NCBI RefSeq assembly: GCF_014647855.1
Contig: NZ_BMPZ01000001.1
Span: forward strand, 682,001 to 746,000
Direction: 5' to 3'
Origin: Shewanella gelidii
GTDB lineage: Bacteria > Pseudomonadota > Gammaproteobacteria > Enterobacterales > Shewanellaceae
DNA length: 64,000 nucleotides
The notes under the pieces were generated by a model. It saw only the letters and a program-made list of their open reading frames with translations. It searched no databases and was not told where the DNA came from. The first letter of the stretch is position 1, and every line of letters begins with the position of its first letter. Positions 25,993 to 34,644 of the stretch are shown here, in pieces. The translations under genes and the position numbers were made by a program.

Positions 25993-27492
25993 ATGTCAGA
26001 GATAAAAATCGATATATTTTCTTGGAGCGATTCGTTTAACACTGGGCTTGAAGAAGTCGATCTGCAGCATAAGCATATGGTGGAGATCCTCAACCGACTT
26101 GCTCAGAGAATTGCGCTGGGCGCTGAATATAGCGAAATCAAAGATATTCTGACTCAACTCACCGATTTCACACTGTTCCATTTTCATTCCGAAGAGCAAA
26201 TCTGGGAAAAACACCTTCCCAATGACCCATTAAGCAATTTACATAAAAAGCACCACGCGGAATTTGCGCTGAAGCTCTCGCAAATTAAAAGCAATCTTAA
26301 ACAGCCCGTAACGTTTGAAACTGTTCAAGAGATTTTTGGCTTCTTAAGTCGTTGGACTATTTTGCATGTGGTGGAGAGTGATAAACATCTCGCATACATC
26401 GTGAACTATTTGAATCAAGGGCTATCCATTGATGAAGCAAAAATCGCAGCAAACCAAGAGATGCACCTCTCAAATGCATTTGTGATTGACGCCATTTTAT
26501 CGATCTATCAAGGACTGTCGCTGAATACATTGGAATTAATCCGTGAAACCTATATCAGCAGACAAATGCAAATCAAACTTCATGAAAGTGAAGAGCGATT
26601 ACACGAGGCCATGAATTATGCTCGAATTGGCCACTGGGATTTACCTTACCAAGGCACTCAAGCCAATTGGTCTGTTCAAATGTACGAATTATTCGGCTTA
26701 TCGACCGATGCATCATCAGGGCCTGAAACTCTCTGTGGCTTAATGTCGCAAGAGCATCAGGACCGTTTTATGAACTCGATGCAAAACAGTTTTGAACATG
26801 GGCATGAACATCACGTGGAGTACTTAATCACACGCCCAAATGATGGGCAAAAACGCTGGATTGAATGTCGAGGCAAAGTCATCAAGAGCAATGATGGCAC
26901 ACCAGAAAAAATTTCTGGTTTTATTCAAGATATCACTGAGCACAAGGAAACCGAGCAAAAAATTGAAATGCTCGCATTTTACGATCCACTGACCCTGTTG
27001 CCGAATCGCAGATTACTTCTAGATAGACTCAAACAAGTACTGAGTTCCAGCGCACGAAGCACAAGCTCGAACGCGCTACTCTTTCTAGATATCGACCATT
27101 TTAAAACACTCAATGACACCCATGGTCACGATTACGGCGATATGTTGCTGAAAAAAATTGCCAAGCGCCTTGGCAAAAACATCCGCGAAGGGGACACGCT
27201 CGCACGTATTGGCGGTGACGAATTTGTAATTGTCTTAGAAGGGTTAAGTGAGCATGCTCTCACAGCGGCGACTCAAACTGAAACCATCTCCAATAAGATC
27301 CTTCAGGTACTCGCCAAACCCTATCGCTTAAAAGACATTCATTACAACAGCAGTATTAGCATCGGCGTGGTTTTATTTAAGGATCATCAAACTGACACGA
27401 CTGAGTTAATGAAACAAGCAGATATTGCGATGTATCAAGCCAAACTGGCTGGCCGCAACACACTCAAATTCTTTGATCCAAAAATGCAGTAA
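25993..27492 (+). CDS. Bacteriohemerythrin-PAS-GGDEF protein, 5' part of a gene split by an in-frame stop
   Basis: 499 codons from ATG 25993 (AGAGGT upstream) to TAA at 27490. Residues about 1-135 are a hemerythrin O2-binding domain (DLQHKHMVEIL, FHFHSEEQIWEKH, HKKHHAEF, VVESDKHLAYI hold the iron ligands). A PAS/PAC domain follows (about 195-310), then GGDEF with the intact RIGGDEFVIVLEG. After FFDPKMQ comes TAA, and the frame continues at once into an EAL domain (27514-28263). A single base change would restore one 756-aa protein. As it stands it should make c-di-GMP in response to oxygen. The 331 bp upstream hold no gene. Confidence 0.8.
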   Translation: MSEIKIDIFSWSDSFNTGLEEVDLQHKHMVEILNRLAQRIALGAEYSEIKDILTQLTDFTLFHFHSEEQIWEKHLPNDPLSNLHKKHHAEFALKLSQIKSNLKQPVTFETVQEIFGFLSRWTILHVVESDKHLAYIVNYLNQGLSIDEAKIAANQEMHLSNAFVIDAILSIYQGLSLNTLELIRETYISRQMQIKLHESEERLHEAMNYARIGHWDLPYQGTQANWSVQMYELFGLSTDASSGPETLCGLMSQEHQDRFMNSMQNSFEHGHEHHVEYLITRPNDGQKRWIECRGKVIKSNDGTPEKISGFIQDITEHKETEQKIEMLAFYDPLTLLPNRRLLLDRLKQVLSSSARSTSSNALLFLDIDHFKTLNDTHGHDYGDMLLKKIAKRLGKNIREGDTLARIGGDEFVIVLEGLSEHALTAATQTETISNKILQVLAKPYRLKDIHYNSSISIGVVLFKDHQTDTTELMKQADIAMYQAKLAGRNTLKFFDPKMQ

Positions 27493-27513
27493 GAGTTTAC
27501 TGAACGCGCAGAA

Positions 27514-28263
27514 ATGGAATCGCTCTTGCGAGCTGCTGTCGATAGACAGCAATTTGAACTGTACTTTCAGCCTCAGTATGGTCATCACGGCCGTCCCATT
27601 GGCGCAGAGGGTTTAATTCGATGGAATCATCCAGAAAGAGGACTTATTTCACCGGCCGCATTTATTTCAACGGCAGAAGAAACAGGACTGATCATTCCGA
27701 TAGGTCTTTGGGTTTTAGAGACAGCATGTAAACAACTAAAGCAGTGGCAAAAATGCACAAGCACTGAACACCTAACCATCTCGGTCAATGTCAGTTCAAT
27801 GCAGTTTTCCCAATCTGAATTTGCATCCCAAGTTACCCAAATTATTCAGCAACATGCGATCAATACTAAGCAGCTCAAACTTGAACTGACGGAATCATTG
27901 TTACTTGATAATGTGGACAGAACAATTATACAGATGGAGAAACTCGGCGCATTGGGGATCCAGTTCTCACTTGACGACTTCGGTACTGGGTACTCTTCCC
28001 TTCAATATCTGAAAAAATTGCCGCTATATCAACTCAAAATTGATCAATCATTTATTCGCGATTTAATGAGCGATATGAGTGATCAATCTATTGTTCATAC
28101 CATAATCTCCATGGCAAATAGCTTGGGGCTAGAAGTCATCGCTGAAGGTGTTGAAACTAATGAACAGTTCCAATATCTACAAAATAAAGGCTGCCATTAC
28201 TTCCAAGGTTACTTGTTTGGTAAACCCATGCCGATCTCTGAATTAGCGATATACCTTCGTTAA
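27514..28263 (+). CDS. EAL domain protein, 3' part of the split hemerythrin-GGDEF-EAL gene
   Basis: A 249-aa EAL domain that lies in the same frame as the preceding gene, separated only by the TAA at 27490 and seven codons. It contains the motifs expected of a c-di-GMP phosphodiesterase: GAEGLIRWNHPERG (EGL in place of EAL), LELTESLLLD, SLDDFGTGYSSLQYLKKLP and VIAEGVETNEQFQYL, ending GYLFGKPMP. Translation from ATG 27514 would need its own initiation site; the bases before it (GAACGCGCAGAA) have no ribosome binding site. So the domain is probably not made unless the stop is read through or is a sequencing error. Confidence 0.75.
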   Translation: MESLLRAAVDRQQFELYFQPQYGHHGRPIGAEGLIRWNHPERGLISPAAFISTAEETGLIIPIGLWVLETACKQLKQWQKCTSTEHLTISVNVSSMQFSQSEFASQVTQIIQQHAINTKQLKLELTESLLLDNVDRTIIQMEKLGALGIQFSLDDFGTGYSSLQYLKKLPLYQLKIDQSFIRDLMSDMSDQSIVHTIISMANSLGLEVIAEGVETNEQFQYLQNKGCHYFQGYLFGKPMPISELAIYLR

Positions 28264-28515
28264 CCAGCCAGCACATAACACAAAGGTTTTTTCATCTAAG
28301 CGCAACGCATGCAAACGCATGATTTGTTGGTTTTGTAGTCCTGACACGAACCCTAAACGAGAGGGCTGCAGAATAGCATTTCACAATATCAAGCAGAACA
28401 ATCATCCATCTGCCTTTTGAAAAATCGAAAGATTTTGCAGCAGAAAACAAGCGCAGTGTTTCAAGCGGCAGCACCAGTTAACCCTGCTGCACTTTCACGG
28501 CATCCAAGATAAAGA

Positions 28516-29097
28516 CTAATGAAAGCCTTGCTTAAATAAGTTATCAATCAGAACTTCCACCCTTTCGATGTTCCCAGTGGTTCTCGCATAGGTTCTCAGC
28601 CCCATAATTTGCACTTGTATATAGCTTGCAAGAGCCTGCGCATCAACGTGCTCTGATAATTCTCCACATGCTTTCGCTTTCAAAAATACTTCAGCAAAAA
28701 CAAGCTCAATCTCTGCTAACAATAAACGCGCTTCTTTGAGTAACTCTGCATTATCTTCAGTCAACTCAGCCACAGTTTTAGCGAGCATACACATATCACT
28801 CGGGGCTTGATGGCAACTGTCTACAATCATTTGTCGCAGCAATTGCTTTAACGCGTGCAACGGTGAAGCGGCGGCCGCGCATGCTCGAATTTGAACAATC
28901 GAAAGGCGGGCATAGTTTTGTAACGCTTCTTTAAATAAGCCTTCTTTGCTACCAAAGCTGGCATAAATACTACCGGGCCGCATGTCGATCACGTCCTGTA
29001 AATTGCGCATAGAAGTCGCATGAAAACCTTTTTGCCAATAAAGATTCATGGCTTTGTTGACCACTTCCTCTCTATCAAACTTAGCTGTTTTTGCCAT
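28516..29097 (-). CDS. TetR/AcrR family transcriptional regulator
   Basis: A 193-aa TetR regulator. The helix-turn-helix is in residues about 8-54 (REEVVNKAMNLYWQKGFHAT, then MRPGSIYASFGSKEGLFKEAL). The C-terminal domain holds a CxxxA-type MCMLAKTVAEL stretch seen in the family of NemR/AcuR-like repressors that sense electrophiles. ATG 29097 is the family start; the frame extends upstream through the promoter. Two palindromes, TTGAAC-N4-GTTCAA, lie 17 and 40 bp upstream of the start, between this gene and the divergent AhpD-like gene, so it most likely represses itself and that gene. Confidence 0.9.
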   Translation of the reverse strand: MAKTAKFDREEVVNKAMNLYWQKGFHATSMRNLQDVIDMRPGSIYASFGSKEGLFKEALQNYARLSIVQIRACAAAASPLHALKQLLRQMIVDSCHQAPSDMCMLAKTVAELTEDNAELLKEARLLLAEIELVFAEVFLKAKACGELSEHVDAQALASYIQVQIMGLRTYARTTGNIERVEVLIDNLFKQGFH

Positions 29098-29113
29098 GGA
29101 CGCTTCACCATTT

Positions 29114-29131
29114 ATTGAACATGTGTTCAAT
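29114..29131. promoter_or_regulatory. TetR operator 1 (ATTGAAC-N4-GTTCAAT)
   Basis: The 18-bp palindrome ATTGAACATGTGTTCAAT has perfect 8-bp arms around TG, next to the TetR start codon. It is one of two copies here and shares its core with three sites upstream of the glutathione transferase gene. Confidence 0.75.
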
Positions 29132-29136
29132 TTTAT

Positions 29137-29154
29137 ATTGAACGACCGTTCAAT
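29137..29154. promoter_or_regulatory. TetR operator 2 (ATTGAAC-N4-GTTCAAT)
   Basis: ATTGAACGACCGTTCAAT, again with perfect 8-bp arms, centred 23 bp from operator 1 in the gap between the divergent tetR and AhpD-like genes. The tandem arrangement suggests cooperative binding of two dimers. Confidence 0.75.
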
Positions 29155-29244
29155 TTCAACTATATTCAATTCGACAACCCAATATCTAATCCATACCAGT
29201 AAATGAACACTGCAATTTAAACCTTTGAAGTCAGGAGAGACTTG

Positions 29245-29796
29245 ATGAGCAAATTCAACATTCACACCGTAGAGACTGCACCAGCTGAAAGTAAGGCGAT
29301 GCTACAACAAGCCAAGAACAATAACGGCATGATCCCAAACTTGTTAGGTGTCTTATCCGAGTCACCGCAAACCTTCGCGGCATATAGCCAATTACACCAG
29401 CTATTTACTGAGTCATCCCTTGATCACGAGGAGATGACCGTAGTTTGGCAAACAATTAACGCCGCACACAATTGCACGTATTGTGTACCGGCCCATACGG
29501 CGATAGCTCACTCGATGAAAGTCGACCCTGAGCTAACTGAAGCACTCCGTAATGGCGACGCAATGCCAACTGAAAAACTGCAAGTCCTACGAGATACAAC
29601 GCTTGAGCTGGTTCAGGAACGCGGTGAGCTATCCAGCGTCTCGCTCGAGCGGTTTTATTCGGTCGGCTACGCCCAGCGCCAGCTGCTAGAAATTGTTTTA
29701 GGCTTATCACAAAAAGTGATCAGTAACTATGTCAATCACCTTGCGCATACCCCTTTAGACTCAGCCTTCCAGCCATTCGCTTGGGAAAAGAAATAG
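29245..29796 (+). CDS. Carboxymuconolactone decarboxylase/AhpD-like protein
   Basis: A 183-aa all-helical AhpD-like protein. The redox motif is NCTYCVPAHT (CxxCxxxH) at about residue 78, with an upstream acidic residue in the AhpD pattern, so the two Cys can act in a peroxidase or disulfide reductase cycle. Family members include alkyl hydroperoxidase D and carboxymuconolactone decarboxylase. It is divergent from the TetR gene across the two operators and should be induced when the repressor leaves. AGGAG precedes ATG 29245; a TTG just before it is less likely. Confidence 0.88.
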   Translation: MSKFNIHTVETAPAESKAMLQQAKNNNGMIPNLLGVLSESPQTFAAYSQLHQLFTESSLDHEEMTVVWQTINAAHNCTYCVPAHTAIAHSMKVDPELTEALRNGDAMPTEKLQVLRDTTLELVQERGELSSVSLERFYSVGYAQRQLLEIVLGLSQKVISNYVNHLAHTPLDSAFQPFAWEKK

Positions 29797-29827
29797 AAAT
29801 AATCGCTGCGCTACAACTCGAGAATAG

Positions 29828-30496
29828 CTAGCTTTCGATATGAGTCAATTGGTGCAATGATTCCAGAGTCATAGTCGGTGACACATCCCAAGGGTCAAAC
29901 ACTTGGGATTGGGATCGTTGCACCCATGCAGCTTTCATGTTCACCGCAACAGCACCGATTACATCAAAAGGATTACTTGAAATGAGCCAAGCTTGCTGCG
30001 CATCCACTTGTGCAGTCTGCAAGAAATGCTGATAAACCTTGGGGTTTGGTTTAAAACTTTTTACATCTTCACAGCTAACAATGGCTTGAAAGCTATCAAT
30101 AATTCCAGCGGCAGATAGCAGCTGGTCAACTGCTGCTCGCGATCCATTAGAAAAGGCAAAAAGTGGATAGCCTGATTGCTGTAGCGCAGCTAAAGCCGGG
30201 GGAGCATCATCAAAAGCAGGCAAAGTTTTATAGGCTTCAAGCAGTGCTAGCTTTTGAATGCGACTCAAGTGTTTTTGCTGAGATTGGCAAGTAAACTCAA
30301 GAGCATCTCGAGTGCAAACTGAAAAGTCTTGATATTGATCCATTAAGCCACGCCGAAACGAGTATTCCAATTGCTTATCACGCCACGCAGCTGAAAAAGC
30401 AAAGGCATCCTCGCCCATCATTTGCAGCAATGTATCCAGAACACCTTGGGTGTCGATTAAGGTGCCGTAAACATCAAACGCCAATGTTGGTTTCAT
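29828..30496 (-). CDS. Haloacid dehalogenase type II (HAD superfamily)
   Basis: A 222-aa HAD hydrolase of the L-2-haloacid dehalogenase branch. Motif I is AFDVYGTLIDTQG with the nucleophilic Asp, motif II is FAFSNGSRAAVDQL, the Lys region is EDVKSFKPNPKVYQHFL, and motif III is AWLISSNPFDVIGA. The S-N-P-F-D pattern, with Asn and Phe in place of the usual D-D, is typical of type II dehalogenases. It would remove halide from short haloacids, or act on a related substrate. It is convergent with the AhpD-like gene, 31 bp apart. GGGAGAG precedes ATG 30496. Confidence 0.88.
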   Translation of the reverse strand: MKPTLAFDVYGTLIDTQGVLDTLLQMMGEDAFAFSAAWRDKQLEYSFRRGLMDQYQDFSVCTRDALEFTCQSQQKHLSRIQKLALLEAYKTLPAFDDAPPALAALQQSGYPLFAFSNGSRAAVDQLLSAAGIIDSFQAIVSCEDVKSFKPNPKVYQHFLQTAQVDAQQAWLISSNPFDVIGAVAVNMKAAWVQRSQSQVFDPWDVSPTMTLESLHQLTHIES

Positions 30497-30707
30497 AAGT
30501 CTCTCCCTTCACTTATTGATTTTTCATTGAAGCACAGCGTGAACTGTCACTCAATAAGCGTTTGTGATGACTAAAGCAATAACGCCACGGCTAGATAAGC
30601 GCGTCCATACTCCGTCAATGTTTTCAACATTTGCATACCTATTCAGAGGCAGAACACTCAGGTATATTATTCTTCTGTCAGCAATATTTACTGAGTAGGA
30701 ACATTGT

Positions 30708-31325
30708 ATGACCCAAAAAGTTCTCGTTCTTTATGCGCACCCTTCCCAACATCGCTCTGAAGCGAATCAACCGCTTTATGAAGCCGCAAGTCAAATGCCA
30801 CATGTCACTGTGGTTGATTTATATGCTGAATATCCAACCTTTAATATTAATATTGACCGAGAACAACAACGATTGATGTCCCATGACGTCATCATCTTTC
30901 AGTTCCCTTTATACTGGTATTCCACTCCCGCGATCTTAAAGGAATGGCAAGACTTAGTTTTAGAATACAATTTTGCTTACGGTAGCCGAGGCGGCGCATT
31001 GAAAAATAAAGTGTTTTTCTGTGCCATTACCGCCGGTGGCAAAGCTGAAGCCTACCGTGCAGAAGGCTTTAATCATTTCAAAATTCGCGAAATTCTTTAC
31101 CCTCTGGAGCAGATGGCATCTTTGACAGGTATGCGTTATGTCGCTCCGTTTGCCTTGTTTGGAGCCCGTACCGCGAAGGAAGAAGGCCGAGTTCAACACC
31201 ACACCCAGCAGTGGACGGCTTTGTTGCAAGCATTAATTGAAGAACGCTTTGATGTCGCCAAAGCAAATGAAGTTGGGAAAATTGCGCCTTTTCTTGAGGA
31301 ACTGATCACGGAGCCAGCGTCATGA
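30708..31325 (+). CDS. KefF/KefG-like NAD(P)H:quinone oxidoreductase, ancillary subunit of the K+ efflux system
   Basis: A 205-aa flavodoxin-like quinone reductase. It has the FMN-binding start VLVLYAHPSQHRSEANQ, the FQFPLYWYSTPAILKEWQD stretch diagnostic of the KefF/KefG/MdaB group, and a C-terminal helical extension. The last four bases (ATGA) overlap the start of the CPA2 antiporter gene, so the two are translationally coupled. In E. coli such a partner is needed for full activity of KefB/KefC and also reduces quinones and other electrophiles. Without a phylogeny I leave F versus G open. AGGAA precedes ATG 30708. Confidence 0.85.
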   Translation: MTQKVLVLYAHPSQHRSEANQPLYEAASQMPHVTVVDLYAEYPTFNINIDREQQRLMSHDVIIFQFPLYWYSTPAILKEWQDLVLEYNFAYGSRGGALKNKVFFCAITAGGKAEAYRAEGFNHFKIREILYPLEQMASLTGMRYVAPFALFGARTAKEEGRVQHHTQQWTALLQALIEERFDVAKANEVGKIAPFLEELITEPAS

Positions 31326-33238
31326 CGGGAATTTTTTTACAGGCCTTTATCTATCTCGTAGCCGCAGTTGTAGCCGTACCCATTGCCAAAAAACTCGGCT
31401 TGGGCTCAGTATTGGGCTATCTCATTGCCGGTGTCATTATTGGGCCGATAACCGGACTCGTTGGCGAAGAGACGACAACCATTCAGCACTTTGCCGAGTT
31501 CGGCGTCGTAATGATGCTGTTTTTAGTCGGCTTGGAGCTAGAGCCAAAGACACTTTGGTCGATGCGTCATCGATTAATTGGCTTAGGAGGTTTACAAGTC
31601 TCACTCACGATAGCTGCAGTCATGGCGATAGCTCTATATTTACAACAGGAGTGGACTATTGCCCTATCAATCGCTTTGATTTTAGCGCTTTCCTCCACGG
31701 CAATTGTGTTGCAAACCTTAAATGAAAAGGGCTTAAATCGCACTGATGGCGGTAAAAGCGCATTTTCGGTGCTGCTTTTTCAAGATATTGCCGTAATTCC
31801 AATGCTGGCCTTTATCCCTTTGCTCGCCTTACCGGAGTTAATTGAAAAAGCCCAATCCGCGGTTGCTACGGCAGCAGAGCATCATGATGAACTCAGTTTA
31901 GTCACAGGTTTGCATGGCTGGGCTTATGGTGTTGTCATCATTTGCTCGATAGCGGCAGTGGTTATTGCTGGTCACTATTTAAGTCGCCCTCTGTTTCGCT
32001 TTGTCGCGAGTTCAGGACTGCGGGAAATTTTTACTGCCACAGCATTAATGCTCGTCATCGGCATTGCAGCGCTGATGAGTCTCGTGGGTTTATCTCCTGC
32101 ATTGGGGACCTTTTTAGCTGGGGTTGTACTCGCAAATAGTGAGTTTCGCCACGAACTTGAATCTAACATTGACCCATTTAAGGGCCTACTATTAGGCTTA
32201 TTTTTTATCACCGTTGGCGCGGGGATTGATTTCTCGATACTGTCCAATCAATTGACCATAGTGCTGGCACTTACGTTTGGCATCATTGTTCTTAAAGCTG
32301 TTGTGTTATTCGTCCTTGCGATTGTATTTCGTATTCAGGGCAGCGATCGCTGGTTATTTGCCTTAAGCCTCGCACAAGCGGGAGAGTTTGGTTTTGTGCT
32401 CTTAAGCTTCTCCGTTCAACATCATGTTCTCCCTCCAGATTTAGCACAAACTCTGTCTTTAGTTGTGGCGCTCTCCATGTTTTTAACACCTGGGTTATTT
32501 ATCTTATTTGATAAAATCATATTGCCACGCTACGAGAAGAGCTCGAATGACAGAAAAGCAGACCAAATTGATGAGCAAGGAACGGTTATCATTGTTGGAA
32601 TTGGTCGCTTCGGCCAGATCGTCAACCGACTACTCGTCTCAAACGAAATAAAAACAGTGGTTCTTGATCATCAAGCAGATCAAGTCGATATTGTGCGTCA
32701 ATTTGGAGGCAAAGCTTTCTTTGGCGATGCAACCCGACCCGAACTGCTCCATACCGCAGGCATCGCCGATGCAGAAGCGATTGTGATTGCGATGGATAAC
32801 CCAGAGGCGAGTGTCGAAGTCGTACATTATGTTAAGCAGAGCTACCCAAAAGTAAAAGTAATCGCTCGAGCATTTGACCGTGGACATAGCTATCGATTAC
32901 GTCAGGCTGGCGCCGACTTTATTGAGTCTGAAACTTACCATTCCTCATTAGAAGTGGGTGGCCATGCGATGAAAGCCATTGGATTGCACCCTTTCTACGT
33001 CGAGCAACAAAAGGCAACCTACCGCCGCGTTGAAGAGATGAAGTCAGACAAGCTCTATCAAGCATGGCAAAGTGATGCGACCGAAGCCCGCTATGACAAT
33101 AATTACCGGAAATTATTTAAACGCCTTGAAGAACGCATGGCCGAAGAGATGACTGTCGATCGTAACGACAAACACTCTCGTAGTGAACGAGGCTGGACTC
33201 CTCCGCCGAAAGGATACACTGATAGTCTTGCGGAATAA
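31322..33238 (+). CDS. Glutathione-regulated K+ efflux antiporter, KefB/KefC type
   Basis: A 638-aa CPA2 antiporter. Residues 1-390 form the membrane domain (GSVLGYLIAGVIIGP near the N-terminus, LFQDIAVIPMLAF, QAGEFGFVLLSF). A TrkA-N/KTN domain follows with VIIVGIGRFGQIVNRLL, ending in a charged C-terminal tail. KefB/KefC export potassium when glutathione adducts of electrophiles bind, which acidifies the cell and protects it. The gene overlaps its ancillary flavoprotein by 4 bp, and a YghU-type glutathione transferase gene lies 281 bp downstream. The three thus form a glutathione-linked stress unit. The exact subtype (B or C) is not settled. Confidence 0.92.
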   Translation: MTGIFLQAFIYLVAAVVAVPIAKKLGLGSVLGYLIAGVIIGPITGLVGEETTTIQHFAEFGVVMMLFLVGLELEPKTLWSMRHRLIGLGGLQVSLTIAAVMAIALYLQQEWTIALSIALILALSSTAIVLQTLNEKGLNRTDGGKSAFSVLLFQDIAVIPMLAFIPLLALPELIEKAQSAVATAAEHHDELSLVTGLHGWAYGVVIICSIAAVVIAGHYLSRPLFRFVASSGLREIFTATALMLVIGIAALMSLVGLSPALGTFLAGVVLANSEFRHELESNIDPFKGLLLGLFFITVGAGIDFSILSNQLTIVLALTFGIIVLKAVVLFVLAIVFRIQGSDRWLFALSLAQAGEFGFVLLSFSVQHHVLPPDLAQTLSLVVALSMFLTPGLFILFDKIILPRYEKSSNDRKADQIDEQGTVIIVGIGRFGQIVNRLLVSNEIKTVVLDHQADQVDIVRQFGGKAFFGDATRPELLHTAGIADAEAIVIAMDNPEASVEVVHYVKQSYPKVKVIARAFDRGHSYRLRQAGADFIESETYHSSLEVGGHAMKAIGLHPFYVEQQKATYRRVEEMKSDKLYQAWQSDATEARYDNNYRKLFKRLEERMAEEMTVDRNDKHSRSERGWTPPPKGYTDSLAE

Positions 33239-33399
33239 CACACGATTGGCGATTCAATGTGGGTGAGTCGCCTGATTTGTACAAGGAACTTGCCTGCTTT
33301 CATTCTGGGAGATGATGAGCGTTACTGGTAACGTAAATTTCATAAAACCTGATGCCCAGTATAAACATGGTGAGCGAAGATCCGACAACACAACGCGCC

Positions 33400-33472
33400 T
33401 GAACACTCGTTCAAATAAGACTTGAACTCTGTTCATATTGTCGTTAGCATCATAAAAGTGAACACTCGTTCA
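33400..33472. promoter_or_regulatory. Three TGAAC-Nx-GTTCA sites upstream of the glutathione transferase gene
   Basis: TGAACACTCGTTCA occurs at 33400-33413 and again at 33459-33472. TTGAACTCTGTTCA, with a 3-base spacer, is at 33422-33435. All share the arms of the two TetR operators at 29114-29154. They sit 48-120 bp before ATG 33520 and are good candidates for binding by the same TetR regulator. Confidence 0.65.
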
Positions 33473-33519
33473 AGCATTGGTTTTAACCCAATTTATGGCA
33501 AATACAGCAAGGATTACCT

Positions 33520-34383
33520 ATGACTCAAGAATATGTCCCACCCAAGGTCTGGACTCATGATGATGAAAACGGTGGCAAATGGGCCAGCATCAACCGCCCC
33601 GTTTCCGGCGCAACCCATGAAAAATCATTGCCAATTGGAAAACACCCGCTGCAACTATATTCCATGGGAACACCCAATGGCCAAAAAGTCACTATCATGC
33701 TTGAAGAACTGTTGGCTCTCGGAGAAGGCAGTGCAGAGTATGATGCACACTTAATATCCATTGCTGAAGGAGACCAGTTTGGGACTGATTTTGTCAGTAT
33801 CAATCCAAACTCAAAGATCCCAGCCTTAGTCGACCACAGTCACGCTAATCCCATTTCAGTCTTTGAGTCAGGCTCTATTCTCCTTTATCTCGCCGAAAAA
33901 TTTGGCAGATTTTTACCAACCGATATCAATGCAACCGCACAAGTGTATAACTGGCTATTTTGGTTACATGGTTCAGCCCCATATCTAGGCGGTGGCTTTG
34001 GGCATTTCTATAGTTATGCGCCAGAGAAGTTTGAGTACCCGATCAATCGATTTACTATGGAAGTGAAGCGACAATTAGATGTTCTCGATAAGCAGCTAAG
34101 TCGAAATGAATTTATTGCCGGGGACGATTATACAATTGCCGATATTGCTATTTGGCCTTGGTACGGAAGTCTGGTTCTCGGCACAATTTACGATGCCGCA
34201 GAATTTCTGGATGTATCTAGTTATCCCAATGTTGTTCGTTGGGCAAAAACCGTTCTTGCAAGACCAGCGGTACAACGCGGTCGAATCGTTAATCGTACCT
34301 GGGGGGAGCCTTGGGAAATGCTTCCTAATCGCCATCATGCCAAAGACATTACTGACGCACTGAATTTAGAACCAAAAGATTAA
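33520..34383 (+). CDS. yghU: Glutathione-dependent disulfide-bond oxidoreductase / GST, YghU type
   Basis: A 287-aa glutathione transferase of the nu class. The N-terminal extension VPPKVWTHDDENGGKWASIN is characteristic of YghU. The thioredoxin-like domain holds LYSMGTPNGQKVTIMLEELL, then SINPNSKIPALVD and VFESGSILLYLAEKFG; the C-terminal helical domain ends with YNWLFWLHGSAPYLGGGFGH and TIADIAIWPWYG. Such enzymes bind two glutathiones and reduce disulfides or organic hydroperoxides. The TetR-type operators upstream link it to the same stress response as the Kef genes. AAGGA precedes ATG 33520. Confidence 0.92.
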   Translation: MTQEYVPPKVWTHDDENGGKWASINRPVSGATHEKSLPIGKHPLQLYSMGTPNGQKVTIMLEELLALGEGSAEYDAHLISIAEGDQFGTDFVSINPNSKIPALVDHSHANPISVFESGSILLYLAEKFGRFLPTDINATAQVYNWLFWLHGSAPYLGGGFGHFYSYAPEKFEYPINRFTMEVKRQLDVLDKQLSRNEFIAGDDYTIADIAIWPWYGSLVLGTIYDAAEFLDVSSYPNVVRWAKTVLARPAVQRGRIVNRTWGEPWEMLPNRHHAKDITDALNLEPKD

Positions 34384-34451
34384 CGCCTTGTTCCCATGCT
34401 CGCATGATTAAGCCTTGATCGATGCGATAACAGACCATCCTGATTTCAGGC

Positions 34452-34480
34452 AAAAAAAAGCCCGCTCAATAAGAGCGGGC
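34452..34480 (-). terminator. Strong rho-independent terminator of a minus-strand transcript
   Basis: Stem GCCCGCTC / GAGCGGGC (8 perfect bp, loop AATAA on the plus strand) is followed on the minus strand by eight T residues (plus-strand A tract 34452-34459). No annotated minus-strand gene lies before it, but two tiny ORFs and a promoter do. Confidence 0.9.
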
Positions 34481-34513
34481 AAAGACTATTTGAACAAACT
34501 AACGAGCAACCAA

Positions 34514-34609
34514 CTAGTTAGCTGTAGAGTCATCAAAGTGATCACTCAAAGTCGGAGATGTACCAAACGGTGGTACACAAAAAGAGGTTGTCGATGATGG
34601 ATGAATCAT
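34514..34609 (-). CDS. Candidate small ORF, 31 aa
   Basis: Second open frame of the 34.45-34.95 kb transcript: ATG 34609 to TAG 34514. The peptide is Ser/Thr/Pro-rich in its first part (residues 4-20, with one Cys) and ends acidic (SDHFDDSTAN). It starts 36 bp after the stop of the first small ORF and has no clear ribosome binding site. A perfect 7-bp hairpin (TGTACCA / TGGTACA, 34559-34577) lies inside it. Translation is uncertain; it may be only part of a structured RNA. Confidence 0.25.
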   Translation of the reverse strand: MIHPSSTTSFCVPPFGTSPTLSDHFDDSTAN

Positions 34610-34644
34610 CAAGGGGTTGTTGCTAGCTCTCGGCTAGCGCGCGG

